Source of the DNA: Streptomyces humicola
GTDB lineage: Bacteria > Actinomycetota > Actinomycetes > Streptomycetales > Streptomycetaceae
Length of the DNA: 64,000 nt
Assembly: GCF_024436035.1 (NCBI RefSeq)
Contig: NZ_JANFNG010000005.1
Span: forward strand, 124,001-188,000
Direction: 5' to 3'
A model generated the notes under the pieces. It did not search any database, had not been told where the DNA came from, and was given only the letters and a program-made list of their open reading frames with translations. A program made the position numbers and the translations under genes. Positions 42,851 to 51,376 of this stretch are shown here, one piece after another; positions within the stretch are counted from its first letter, which is position 1; each line of letters opens with the position of its first letter.

Positions 42851-43362
42851 AGTGCGCGGCTGGCCATGATCACCGGTGTTGCGGCGGCGTCCTCGGCAAC
42901 GGACAGCTGCTCGAGGTAGGCGACCGTCACCTGGTCAAGCGTCGGGGCCGGCGCGGTCAGCTGGTCGGTGGCGACACCGGCGACGATCCTGCCGCCGACC
43001 GAGCGGGCCTCGGCCGCGGAGCGCCGGATCAACTCCGCAGCGGTGGGCCAGTCCAGGCCCATTCCACGCTGGGCGGTGTCCATGGCCTCAGCGACGCCGA
43101 AGCCCCATCGCCACAGCTCGTGCCGGAAGGCGAGGGTGCGCTCCCAATCCAGGACAGCAGGCGACCCAGGGGTGTTCTCCGCGTACGGATCGGCGACCAC
43201 ATGCGCCGCCGCGTAGGCAATGCGGCTGTGGAAGCCGGACGCTGGCGGGGCGAACTCCCCCGGGACGCCGAGGGTGTACGGCTCGGTCCCACCGCCGGGA
43301 ACCGGAAGGGGGAGGGTATGGGGCACAAGCAGCTCCTGGAGATCAGAATCAATGGGGATCAG
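42851..43362 (-). pseudogene. Truncated second copy of the set I DUF993 gene
   Basis: Near-identical to the first 171 codons of the gene at 15701-16900. It is interrupted at 42850, where unrelated sequence carrying a LacI-type operator begins. The GTG start of the parent gene is CTG here because of a G-to-C change on the coding strand, so translation initiation is also compromised. The frame then reads nonsense across the flavoprotein promoter. A remnant carried along with the enoyl-CoA hydratase copy. Confidence 0.88.
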
Positions 43363-44141
43363 TCGGACGTGGTGGTGACGGCGAAGGCGGGGGTGCGCTT
43401 CTCACGGAAGGCGCGGGTACCTTCCACCGCGTCGGGACTGCCGAGCGTCTCGTCGGACAGCTCGGTCAGCGCGTCTCGGACGGCGGCCATCCCGTCGGTA
43501 CGCAGTCGGGCAGTGGTGAAGCGCTTGGTGCGGCGGATCGCGTCCCGGCTGCCCTCGGCGATGGTGGCTGCCAGGGCGTGCGCGGCATCGCCGACCAGGT
43601 CGTCGTCGACGACCTGATGCACCAACCCACACCGCAGCGCCGTGTGGGAATCGAGTTCCTGAGCGGTCAGGGCCAGCAGACCGGCCGGCTTGTGCGCCAG
43701 AGTGTAGGGAGCGGCGGCCGCGAACACAGTGGGCCAGACCCCGATCCGGGCCTCCGGTAGCCGGAAGGCCGCCTTCGTGCCCGCGATGGCGAGGTCACTG
43801 ACGAGCACGATCTCCGTACCGCCGCCGACGGCCCGGCCGCGAACCGCACTGATCACCGGCACCTCGCAGTTCACAATGGCCTCCATCGCCGGCAGCACGA
43901 AGCCGAGGAAGTACTCCCGAGCCTCCTGCGGGGTGGCCAGCCGGAAGAACTCGCCGATGTCATTGCCAGCACAAAACGCCCGCGGCGAACCGTGCAGCAC
44001 AACCGCCCGAACCTGTCGGTCGGCACCCGCCTCCTGCAACAGAGCGGCCAAGGATCTCCACCCGGCGGCGTCCATCGCATGCAGCTTCTCCGGCCGGCCG
44101 AACGTGATACGGGCGACCGGCCCCTGTCTGCGCAGGTCCAT
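43359..44141 (-). CDS. Enoyl-CoA hydratase/isomerase, duplicate copy (set II)
   Basis: 260 residues, identical to the protein at 16897-17679 except that the last residue is Asp rather than Glu (as far as I can see). All crotonase motifs are intact. Upstream of the ATG the sequence is new and carries its own GGAGGG ribosome site, so the duplicate is equipped for expression. It lies 109 bp downstream of the butanediol-type dehydrogenase and in the same direction as the EtfBA genes, the place where a beta-oxidation-like operon would need a hydratase. Confidence 0.9.
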   Translation of the reverse strand: MDLRRQGPVARITFGRPEKLHAMDAAGWRSLAALLQEAGADRQVRAVVLHGSPRAFCAGNDIGEFFRLATPQEAREYFLGFVLPAMEAIVNCEVPVISAVRGRAVGGGTEIVLVSDLAIAGTKAAFRLPEARIGVWPTVFAAAAPYTLAHKPAGLLALTAQELDSHTALRCGLVHQVVDDDLVGDAAHALAATIAEGSRDAIRRTKRFTTARLRTDGMAAVRDALTELSDETLGSPDAVEGTRAFREKRTPAFAVTTTSD

Positions 44142-44250
44142 CGTTCCCTCCAGGTGGTGCTCGGCGAGAGTTAGTGGCCAAAGGTGGTGAGCACGCCGGG
44201 CCTTCCACGCGGTGGCAAAGGCGGCGTGAGCACCGGTTCTGGCAGCGTCG

Positions 44251-45315
44251 TCATCGCGGCCGCACCAGGATCTTCACCTGGTCTCCGGTGCCGTCGACGA
44301 GGGCTTGGAAGCCTTCCGCAATCAAGTCGTCCAAGTCGATGCGCTTGGTGATGAACTGCTCGACCGACAGCTTGCCTTTGCGTAGGAGGTCGATAACTGG
44401 CTGGTGGTCACCGGCGTAGCAGATGGTGCCTACCAGTCGCACCTCCTTGAGGACGATGGGGAGCATGTCGAGAGTCGCGGGGTGCCCCCAGATGGCGACG
44501 TTGACGACCGTGCCCCGCGCTTTGACGGCGTTGACGCAGCTGGCCAGCGCGGCATTGGCCCCGGCGCACTCAAAGGCGACGTCGGCCCCGGTGCCGCCGG
44601 TCAGCTCTTGGATGCGCTCGTCCACGTTCTCATTACGGGGGTCAAGGATGACGTCAGCTCCCGCACCGAGCGCTCGTTGCCGACGTGCTGCGGACGGTTC
44701 GACGACGGTGACGTGAGCAGCGCCGGTCGCCTTGAGCACGGCGGTGATCAATAGCCCGATCGGACCGGCGCCGAATACAACCGCGTTGTCACCCGGGGCC
44801 ATCCCTGCCCTGCCGACGGCATGGTGCGCGACGGAAAGCGGCTCGACCAGCGCACCGACTTGGCTCGGCAGATCCCCCAGGGAGTACACCAGATGGCGGT
44901 CGACGACGACGTACTCGGCCAGGCCGCCGCCCCCGCCTGCCAACCCGATGGTCGCGGCCTGCTGACAGCTGTTGTGGTGGCCAGCCGTACACGGGGGGCA
45001 CGTCCCGCACACGATCCTGGGTTCCACGGTGACGCGCTCGCCAAGGTTGAGGCCTTTGACGTCGGCCCCCAGCTCGACGAGTGTCCCGACGAACTCGTGG
45101 CCCAGGACGACCGGGGAGGTCTCCTGGGTCAGCGGATGCGGCTCGTGGGGCGTCGGACAGAAAATCGGGCCGTGCAGGTACTCGTGCAAGTCGGTTCCGC
45201 AGATGCCGCACCACTCGATCTTGATCTTCACGGCGCCCGGTCGTATGGACGGTTCCGGGACGTCCTCGATGCGTACGTCGCCTCGTTGGTGGAATCGAGC
45301 CGCCTTCATGCCCAT
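44251..45315 (-). CDS. Zinc alcohol dehydrogenase, (R,R)-butanediol dehydrogenase type
   Basis: 354 residues. Medium-chain dehydrogenase with catalytic zinc ligands in CGICGTDLHEYLHGP and VLGHEFVGTLVELG. The structural zinc lobe is CGTCPPCTAGHHNSC and the Rossmann motif VVFGAGPIGLLITAVL. The long HGPIFCP insertion is typical of bacterial 2,3-butanediol dehydrogenases. It oxidises a secondary alcohol or diol with NAD. The start could be ATG 45315 or ATG 45309. It lies 90 bp downstream of etfA. Confidence 0.88.
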   Translation of the reverse strand: MGMKAARFHQRGDVRIEDVPEPSIRPGAVKIKIEWCGICGTDLHEYLHGPIFCPTPHEPHPLTQETSPVVLGHEFVGTLVELGADVKGLNLGERVTVEPRIVCGTCPPCTAGHHNSCQQAATIGLAGGGGGLAEYVVVDRHLVYSLGDLPSQVGALVEPLSVAHHAVGRAGMAPGDNAVVFGAGPIGLLITAVLKATGAAHVTVVEPSAARRQRALGAGADVILDPRNENVDERIQELTGGTGADVAFECAGANAALASCVNAVKARGTVVNVAIWGHPATLDMLPIVLKEVRLVGTICYAGDHQPVIDLLRKGKLSVEQFITKRIDLDDLIAEGFQALVDGTGDQVKILVRPR

Positions 45316-45405
45316 CCTTTCTGATCACAGGGGCTTTGGGTAGGGATGCCGGACCAGGGCTGGCACGGGCACCGGTTCGTGCTGAGTAGCGGAACACGTG
45401 TGGCG

Positions 45406-46377
45406 TCAACTCGTGCGGCCACCGATCTCTTGCGTGGCCTGGGGTAGGACAACGAACAGGTCTCCGACCACGCCGAAGTCGGCCAGCTCGAAGATCGGCG
45501 CCTCCGGGTCCTTGTTGACCGCCACGATGGTCTTGGAGGTCTGCATCCCGGCCCGGTGCTGGATCGCTCCGGAGATCCCGGCGGCTACGTACAGCTGTGG
45601 CGAGACCTGCTTGCCGGTCTGACCCACTTGTTGGGCGTGCGGGTACCAGCCGGCGTCCACTGCCGCCCGGGAGGCGCCCACCGCCGCTCCCAGGGCGTCG
45701 GCCAACCCCTCGACCACCGCAAAGCCCTCCGGGCCGCCCACCCCGCGGCCGCCGGAGACCACGATCGCGGCCTCGGTCAGCTCTGGCCGGCCACTGGAGA
45801 CGCGCGGGGCGCGGGAGACCACCTTGGTGCCAGTGACGGTGGGCGAGAAGGCCACCGTGACGTGCTCGACCGCACCCGGGGCTGCGGCTGGCTCGGGGCT
45901 GGTGGCGTTGGGCTTGATCGCAATCACCGGGATGCCGCGGGTGACGATAGAGGTGACAGTGAAAGAGGCGGCGAAGGCCGACTGGGTCGCCACCGGCGAC
46001 CCGTCCTCACCGGCGGTGACGTCCACGGCGTCGGTGAGCAGGCCCGAGCCCAGCCGCAGCGCGGTCCGTGCCGCTACCTCCTTGCCCTCCCCTGAGGCGG
46101 TGACTAGCACCGCCGCCGGGTTGGCCTGCTGGGCGATCTGGGTTAGGGCGTCCACTTTGGGCACCACCAAGTACCCGGCGAACTCCGGCGCGTCGGCGAC
46201 GTATACCTTCACTGCGCCGTACTCGCCGAGCCTCGCGGCGATGTCGGCGGCGGTCTCACCGGCGCCGAGGACGACCGCGGAGGCCTCGCCGAGGCGGCTG
46301 GCGAGGGTCAGTAGCTCCAGGGTCGGCTTGCGGACCGCCCCGTCCGCGTGGTCGACCAAGACGAGGACTTCAGCCAT
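45406..46377 (-). CDS. etfA: Electron transfer flavoprotein alpha subunit
   Basis: 323 residues from ATG 46377 (the frame extends five codons further). The C-terminal FAD-binding signature is [20 protein letters not shown] with the preceding VGQTGKQ, and [14 protein letters not shown] lies in the domain hinge. With EtfB it accepts electrons from acyl-CoA dehydrogenase and passes them towards the quinone pool. It is 36 bp downstream of etfB. This is likely a second, pathway-specific pair beside the housekeeping ETF every streptomycete is expected to have. Confidence 0.93.
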   Translation of the reverse strand: MAEVLVLVDHADGAVRKPTLELLTLASRLGEASAVVLGAGETAADIAARLGEYGAVKVYVADAPEFAGYLVVPKVDALTQIAQQANPAAVLVTASGEGKEVAARTALRLGSGLLTDAVDVTAGEDGSPVATQSAFAASFTVTSIVTRGIPVIAIKPNATSPEPAAAPGAVEHVTVAFSPTVTGTKVVSRAPRVSSGRPELTEAAIVVSGGRGVGGPEGFAVVEGLADALGAAVGASRAAVDAGWYPHAQQVGQTGKQVSPQLYVAAGISGAIQHRAGMQTSKTIVAVNKDPEAPIFELADFGVVGDLFVVLPQATQEIGGRTS

Positions 46378-46413
46378 GTTGGATGTCTCCAAAGGGGTGC
46401 GGGTGGGTAAGGG

Positions 46414-47211
46414 TTAGATGAACTTCTGCTCGGCGAGAAACGCGGCGAGCTGCTTACCGCCCTCGCCCTCGTCCTTGACCACCGTGCCAGCACTGCGGGC
46501 AGGGCGGGCGGCCACCGCCTCGACGGCCGTGCACGCCCCGGCCAGGCCCACCTGCTCGGCCTCGATGTCCAGGTCCGACAGGTCCCAGGTTTGGATCACC
46601 TTCTTCTTGGCGGCCATGATGCCCTTGAAGGAGGGGTAGCGCGCCTCGCCGGACTGGTCGGTCACCGACACCACCGCCGGCACGGCGGCCTGGAGCTGCT
46701 CGGTCGCGGCATCCCCGTCCCGGCGAGCGGTGACGGTGCCGCCATCGACCGCCACCTCCGACAGGAGCGTCACTTGCGGAATGCCCAGGCGTTCGGCCAA
46801 CAGCGCGGGAAGGATCCCCGTGGCGGCGTCGGTGGAAGCCATGCCGCACATCACCAGGTCAAACCCGGCCTTGGCGAGCGCCTTGGCCAGGATCAGCGAG
46901 GTGCCGAGGACATCGGAGCCGTGGATCGCCTCGTCCTTTACGTGGATGGCCTGGTCGGCGCCCATCGACAAAGCCTTGTGCAGCGCGTCATTGGCGCCGT
47001 CCGGGCCCACCGTCAGCACGGTAATCTCCGCGTCGCCAGAGACCTCGGCGATGCGCAGCGCCTGCTCCAGGCCGTACTCATCCAGCTCGGACAGCAGCCC
47101 GTCCACGGCTTCCCGGTCGGTGGTGTAATCCTCCGCGAAGCGACGATCGCCGCTCGCGTCGGGCACGTACTTCACACAGACAACGATCCTCAAACTCACG
47201 GTTGTCTTCAC
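46414..47211 (-). CDS. etfB: Electron transfer flavoprotein beta subunit
   Basis: 265 residues, usual length. N-terminal RIVVCVKYVPDASGDRRF, LDEYGLEQALRIAE, the AMP-binding LVMCGMASTDAATGILPALL and the recognition-loop region ARYPSFKGIMAAKKK. Partner of the adjacent EtfA. It starts a unit etfB-etfA-adh-ech that lies 298 bp downstream of the acyl-CoA dehydrogenase gene, its expected redox partner. Confidence 0.93.
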   Translation of the reverse strand: MKTTVSLRIVVCVKYVPDASGDRRFAEDYTTDREAVDGLLSELDEYGLEQALRIAEVSGDAEITVLTVGPDGANDALHKALSMGADQAIHVKDEAIHGSDVLGTSLILAKALAKAGFDLVMCGMASTDAATGILPALLAERLGIPQVTLLSEVAVDGGTVTARRDGDAATEQLQAAVPAVVSVTDQSGEARYPSFKGIMAAKKKVIQTWDLSDLDIEAEQVGLAGACTAVEAVAARPARSAGTVVKDEGEGGKQLAAFLAEQKFI

Positions 47212-47509
47212 CTTCCAGCAGTCTTCTTCGCCATATGCGACGGTTTCGCAGGAACGCTATTCGTAATGCGCGTGGCGCCGCGCGCATGTAGCGCGCACAG
47301 TTAAGAGTCTTATCAGCAGTGCCGATTTAGGTGCCAGGCATGGCACCCTGCCGAAGCCCGCTTTGGTGCGCCGGTTCGTGATCCGCTCTCACTCAAAGTG
47401 AAACTCAAGAGGAACGGTTCTTCGCTATGATTGCTCCGCCGCGTCTGCGCACCTGGCCCCAACGGCGAATTCTCGCCTGCCACGATGAATCGACATATAG
47501 CATGCACGA
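47212..47509. other. Intergenic region upstream of etfB
   Basis: 298 bases without a supportable gene. It holds a short perfect hairpin GGTGCCA-GGCA-TGGCACC (47330-47347), which may end the acyl-CoA dehydrogenase transcript, and AT-richer sequence likely to be the etfB promoter. No LacI operator of the type seen elsewhere is evident. Confidence 0.4.
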
Positions 47510-48667
47510 TCAACGCAGGAGAGACCTGCTGATGATAAGTCGCTGGACCTCACTGGTGCCCTCGTAAATGGTGGTGATGCGGGCGTCGCGGTAAAGGCGT
47601 TCTGCCTCGACGCCCCGGATGTAACCGCTGCCGCCCAGGATCTGTACGGCCCGTGAGGTGGTGCGGATGCTGGCCTCCGAGGCGAACAGCTTGGCCATGG
47701 AGCAGGCCATTCCGGCAGGCTCGCCACGGTCAAGGAGTTCGGCGCCGCGGCGCAGGAGCAGCCTCGCTGCCTCGTAGTCGGTGGCCATGTCGGCGAGAGT
47801 GAAGGCAACCGCCTGGAACTGGCCGATCGGCTGCCCGAACTGCGTGCGGGACTGCGCGTGTTCGCGCGCGGTGTCCAACGCCGCCCGGGAGATCCCGTTG
47901 GCCAGCGCGCCGATGCCCAGTCGGCCCTTCTCCAGTACCTGGAGTACCGCCGAGAACCCCGCACCCTCTGCGCCCAGCAGCGCGTCCGCTGGAAGCCGTA
48001 CGTCCGAGAAGATGAAGCCCCCGACCGGCGATGCCTTCTGGCCCATCTTCTTCTCGTGGTAGGCGCGCTGCACTCCGGGCAGGTCGGCCTCGACCAGGAA
48101 CATGGACATGCCGCCGCGCTTGCCCTTGTCCGGGTCGGTGACGGCGAGCACCATGGCGAAGTCCGCGACCGGGGCGTTGTGGATGAATATCTTTTCCCCG
48201 TTCAGGATCCAGTCATTGCCGTCCTTGCGTGCGGTGGTCTTCAGCCCGCCCAGGTCGGAGCCCGCTCCAGGCTCGGTCAACGCATAGGAGCAGCGTGTCG
48301 TTCCCGCGAGCAGGCCAGGGAGGTAGGTGGCCTTTTGCTGTTCGCTGCCGAAGGTGGCCAGCAGGGAGCCGACAAGCTCGACCAGTCCGCACTGGTCGGC
48401 GACGCTCGCGTAGCCGTAGGAGAGCTCTTCCATGACGCTGACGTAGTCGGTGACCGTGCCACCGGATCCGCCGTCGGTCTCGGGTATGGTGATGCCGAAG
48501 AGCCCGAGCTGCCCCATGTGCTCGTAGATCTCACTCGGGAATCGCTCGGTGGCGTCCAGGTCTTCGGTGACGGGGCGAATTCTCTTGGTCGCGAACTCGC
48601 GTACCATCATGGTGAGCTCATCGTGATGGTCGCTTCCGCTGCCCGTGGCGAGGGCGATCGTGGTCAT
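47510..48667 (-). CDS. Acyl-CoA dehydrogenase
   Basis: 385 residues. FAD-binding ALTEPGAGSDLGGLKTTA, substrate/FAD region WILNGEKIFIHNA, and the catalytic base Glu near residue 369 in TTIYEGTSEVQRLIISRSLL. It introduces a double bond alpha-beta to a CoA thioester and hands electrons to ETF. It lies 45 bp downstream of a CoA-transferase gene that presumably makes its substrate, and upstream of etfBA. Set I has no acyl-CoA dehydrogenase, so set II is the more complete beta-oxidation-like route. Confidence 0.93.
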   Translation of the reverse strand: MTTIALATGSGSDHHDELTMMVREFATKRIRPVTEDLDATERFPSEIYEHMGQLGLFGITIPETDGGSGGTVTDYVSVMEELSYGYASVADQCGLVELVGSLLATFGSEQQKATYLPGLLAGTTRCSYALTEPGAGSDLGGLKTTARKDGNDWILNGEKIFIHNAPVADFAMVLAVTDPDKGKRGGMSMFLVEADLPGVQRAYHEKKMGQKASPVGGFIFSDVRLPADALLGAEGAGFSAVLQVLEKGRLGIGALANGISRAALDTAREHAQSRTQFGQPIGQFQAVAFTLADMATDYEAARLLLRRGAELLDRGEPAGMACSMAKLFASEASIRTTSRAVQILGGSGYIRGVEAERLYRDARITTIYEGTSEVQRLIISRSLLR

Positions 48668-48712
48668 GGTTTTTCCCTGGTTCCTTGACGGTTGTCCGGT
48701 CTTGAGGTGGGG

Positions 48713-50341
48713 TCACGCAGAGCCGGGCGTTGCGCCCACCGTGGACCGGGAGGGTTCGCTGCGGTCGTGCATGGCAGGCCACAGTGGCCCGTTGCTGAAG
48801 ACGGCCGGGGGCATGGGACGCAGGGCTCCGATCTCGGGAGCGAAGTCCATGTGTGCCAGCACGTCCCGCTCGACGTCCAGGCCTTCCGCGACCTCGGTGA
48901 GCACCGGGCCGTTTTCGCCGAGTTCGAAGACAGCGCGCTCGGTCACGTACAGCACCTGCTGGCCTTCCTCGCGGGCCGTCCTCGCGGAGAAGGTCACTTC
49001 GTCGACCTTGCCGACGAACTTGCGCAGGCTGCCTTCCTGCTTGACGAGCAGCCTTCCGCCGGCTGCTTTGGCTTGCAATCCGCGGGCGGTGAACGTGCCG
49101 CAGAACACAACCTTGCGCGCGCCGCTGACGATGTTGATGAAGCCGCCGGGACCAACCACTACACCACCGACTCGGCTGACGTTGACGTTTCCGAACTGGT
49201 CGACCTCGGCCATACCCAGCGCGGTGAGATCGAGTATCCCGGCGGCGAAGAAGTCGAATTGAGTCGTGGAGGGAACGACGGCGAACGGTGCGCGGCTCAG
49301 GCCGAACAGTGGTCCGCTTTCCGGAGTTCCCCCGGTAGCGCCCTGTTCGATGCATAGATCGACGTCGTCCAGTCGATCATGCTGGGCCAGGACGTCGACC
49401 ACGCCTGCACTCATCCCGAACCCGACGTTGACCACCGATCCGGGCACCACCTCCAGGGCCGCTCGACGAGCGACCATCGCCCGCGCGTCGAGCACCGTGC
49501 CGCCCCCGTCCGGGGGGGCCAGCAGCGCGCCGTCGGAACGGGCAGGTGCCGGCCGGAAGCGTCCGCTCAGCGCCGGGTCGTACTCGGCCGCGTAGGTCTG
49601 CCATTGCCCGGGGTGAGGCACGACGACGTCGACCATGGGAGAAGGGAGGTGGACGAGGCGCGGGTCGAGTGACCCCTGGGCCCCCAGCCGCTTCACCTGA
49701 ACGATCACCCGGCCACCATTGCCCCGGGCGGCTATCGCCACCGCCTGGACGTCCAGAAGCGACGCTTCGTCCTCCAGACTCACGTTGCCGCGCTCATCGG
49801 CGATGGTGCCGCGTACGATGCCCACATCCACCCGCAGCGGGCGGTAGCGCAGATACTCCATGCCGTCGAACTCGACCAGTTCGACGATCTCCTCCGTCGC
49901 GGCGTCGTTGAGCTTGCCGCCAGAGTTTCGCGGATCGACGAAGGTACCGATGCCGACCCTGGTCAGCAGGCCTGGACGACGTGCTCCGCTCTCGCGCAGC
50001 AACGCGCTGATCACACCGGCAGGCAGCGAATAGGCCTCCATCCGATTCTCCCGTGCCAGCTCCTGCATCGGCCGCGACCACGTCCAGTGCCCCCCGATCA
50101 CGCGGCGCACCAGGCCCTCGTGCGCGAACCGATTGATGCCGCGTTCCGCGTTGTCCCCCAGTCCGAGGGCGTGCACGAGGGTGATGCCGCGGGGATGTCC
50201 GGAGCGCAGGAACCGCCGCTCGACAGCCTGGAACACCGCATCCGACTCGAGGATTCCACCACCTGAGCCGGTGACAGCGACCACGGCACCGTCAGGAATC
50301 CGGGCGGCCGCCGCGTCCGCATCGAGCACTGCCGAGTTACC
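48713..50341 (-). CDS. Acyl-CoA:acetate/3-ketoacid-type CoA-transferase (set II)
   Basis: 542 residues from ATG 50341 with GAGGAG upstream. Paralogue of 17698-19272 with the same architecture: VAVTGSGGGILESDAVFQ at the N-terminus, HWTWSRPMQELARENRMEAY in the first half, catalytic Glu332 in CIEQGATGGTPES and VVGPGGFINIVSGARKV in the second half. It activates a carboxylate by CoA transfer. It lies 14 bp downstream of its SDR partner. Confidence 0.9.
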   Translation of the reverse strand, partial: GNSAVLDADAAAARIPDGAVVAVTGSGGGILESDAVFQAVERRFLRSGHPRGITLVHALGLGDNAERGINRFAHEGLVRRVIGGHWTWSRPMQELARENRMEAYSLPAGVISALLRESGARRPGLLTRVGIGTFVDPRNSGGKLNDAATEEIVELVEFDGMEYLRYRPLRVDVGIVRGTIADERGNVSLEDEASLLDVQAVAIAARGNGGRVIVQVKRLGAQGSLDPRLVHLPSPMVDVVVPHPGQWQTYAAEYDPALSGRFRPAPARSDGALLAPPDGGGTVLDARAMVARRAALEVVPGSVVNVGFGMSAGVVDVLAQHDRLDDVDLCIEQGATGGTPESGPLFGLSRAPFAVVPSTTQFDFFAAGILDLTALGMAEVDQFGNVNVSRVGGVVVGPGGFINIVSGARKVVFCGTFTARGLQAKAAGGRLLVKQEGSLRKFVGKVDEVTFSARTAREEGQQVLYVTERAVFELGENGPVLTEVAEGLDVERDVLAHMDFAPEIGALRPMPPAVFSNGPLWPAMHDRSEPSRSTVGATPGSA

Positions 50342-50355
50342 CATGCCGCCGCTCC

Positions 50356-51126
50356 TCACCGGACACTCATGCCGCCGTCGACGGTGACCACTGAACCGGT
50401 CGCGAAGGAAGACTCATCGCTGGCCAGGAAGAGTGCGGCCGCCGCGATCTCCTCCGGCCGGCCGAGCCGCCCGAGCAGCTGGCGGTCAGCCAGCGATCGA
50501 CGGAACTCCTCCGATGCCGCGTCACCTGGCGCGATCTTGGAGAAGTACGGCGAGTCCGTGGTTCCCGGGGAGACCGCGTTGACTCGGATCCCCTGCACGG
50601 CGTGATCAACCGCCATTGCCCGGGTCAGCCCCACGACCGCGGCTTTGGTCGCGCAGTAGGCGGCTCGCTCGGCCATACCGATCTCACCGGCGACCGAGGC
50701 GATGTTCACGATCGAACCCCGCCCCGCCTTGATCATCACCGGGAGCACGGCCCGGCATCCGAGGTAGACACCTGTCACGTTCGTTCCGAACAGGGCTTCC
50801 CACGCCTGCGGGTCCGTGTCGAGCACGGTGCCGGCCAGCCCGTAGCCCGCGTTGTTGACGAGCACATCGATCCGGCCGAACCGGTCGACGACGCGGTCGG
50901 CCAGGGCGCTCCACGCGGCGGCGTCGGCGACGTCCCCGGCCACGGCGATATGCGGCGCGCCAGCACGCTCCAACTCTGCCCGGGCGGTGGCCACTTCATC
51001 TTCGTCGAGCGAGAGCACCGCGATCGCGGCGCCCTCGGCTGCGAACACCCTGGTGATCGCCTGACCGATCCCCGAGGTGCCCCCGGTGATCACACAGACC
51101 TTGTCACGCAGTCGTCCGACGGGCAT
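50356..51126 (-). CDS. Short-chain dehydrogenase/reductase (set II)
   Basis: 256 residues from ATG 51126 (AAAGGAG upstream). Classical SDR with TGGTSGIGQ, VLVNNAGYGLAGT, NIASVAGEIGMAERAAYCAT with the Tyr/Lys pair, and a C-terminal FATGSVVTVDGGMSVR. Strongly similar to 19269-20030 over its length, including the unusual GMAERAAYCATKAA stretch. First gene of the SDR - CoA-transferase - acyl-CoA dehydrogenase operon, with two LacI-type operators upstream. Confidence 0.92.
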   Translation of the reverse strand: MPVGRLRDKVCVITGGTSGIGQAITRVFAAEGAAIAVLSLDEDEVATARAELERAGAPHIAVAGDVADAAAWSALADRVVDRFGRIDVLVNNAGYGLAGTVLDTDPQAWEALFGTNVTGVYLGCRAVLPVMIKAGRGSIVNIASVAGEIGMAERAAYCATKAAVVGLTRAMAVDHAVQGIRVNAVSPGTTDSPYFSKIAPGDAASEEFRRSLADRQLLGRLGRPEEIAAAALFLASDESSFATGSVVTVDGGMSVR

Positions 51127-51142
51127 CACCACACTCCTTTCG

Positions 51143-51156
51143 GTAAACGATTTCTA
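51143..51156. promoter_or_regulatory. LacI-type operator, SDR/CoA-transferase/ACAD operon (proximal)
   Basis: GTAAACGATTTCTA, 17-30 bp upstream of the SDR ATG at 51126. It shares the layout GTAANCGNTTTC with the other set II sites. Confidence 0.7.
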
Positions 51157-51196
51157 ACACGAGAAAAACTGTGAGGTCAATAGGTATCCAGCTTGC

Positions 51197-51210
51197 TGTA
51201 ATCGCTTACA
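51197..51210. promoter_or_regulatory. LacI-type operator, SDR/CoA-transferase/ACAD operon (distal)
   Basis: TGTAATCGCTTACA, arms TGTAA/TTACA perfectly inverted around a four-base centre. It lies 54 bp from the proximal site (about five helical turns). Confidence 0.7.
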
Positions 51211-51376
51211 CACGCCCGCAGGCGGACCGCCCGGGGCCGCTCGTATGGCCTGCGGGCGGTGTGCGGCCGCGGGCGGCGTTCATGCGTCGGGCCGGGGTCC
51301 GATTCCTGCTGCTTCGCACGGCCCGGCAGATCAGGGGTGACAGCGCATGAGCTCGGAGTCTCGTGGGGGTGGAGTG

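Larger units (their letters stand above)
42851..44141. repeat. 1,291-bp near-identical duplication, copy 2
   Basis: Counterpart of 16389-17679, same orientation, constant offset 26,462. One boundary is precisely the ATG of the enoyl-CoA hydratase gene, the other lies inside DUF993. The sequence outside both ends is unrelated between the two copies. Confidence 0.93.
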
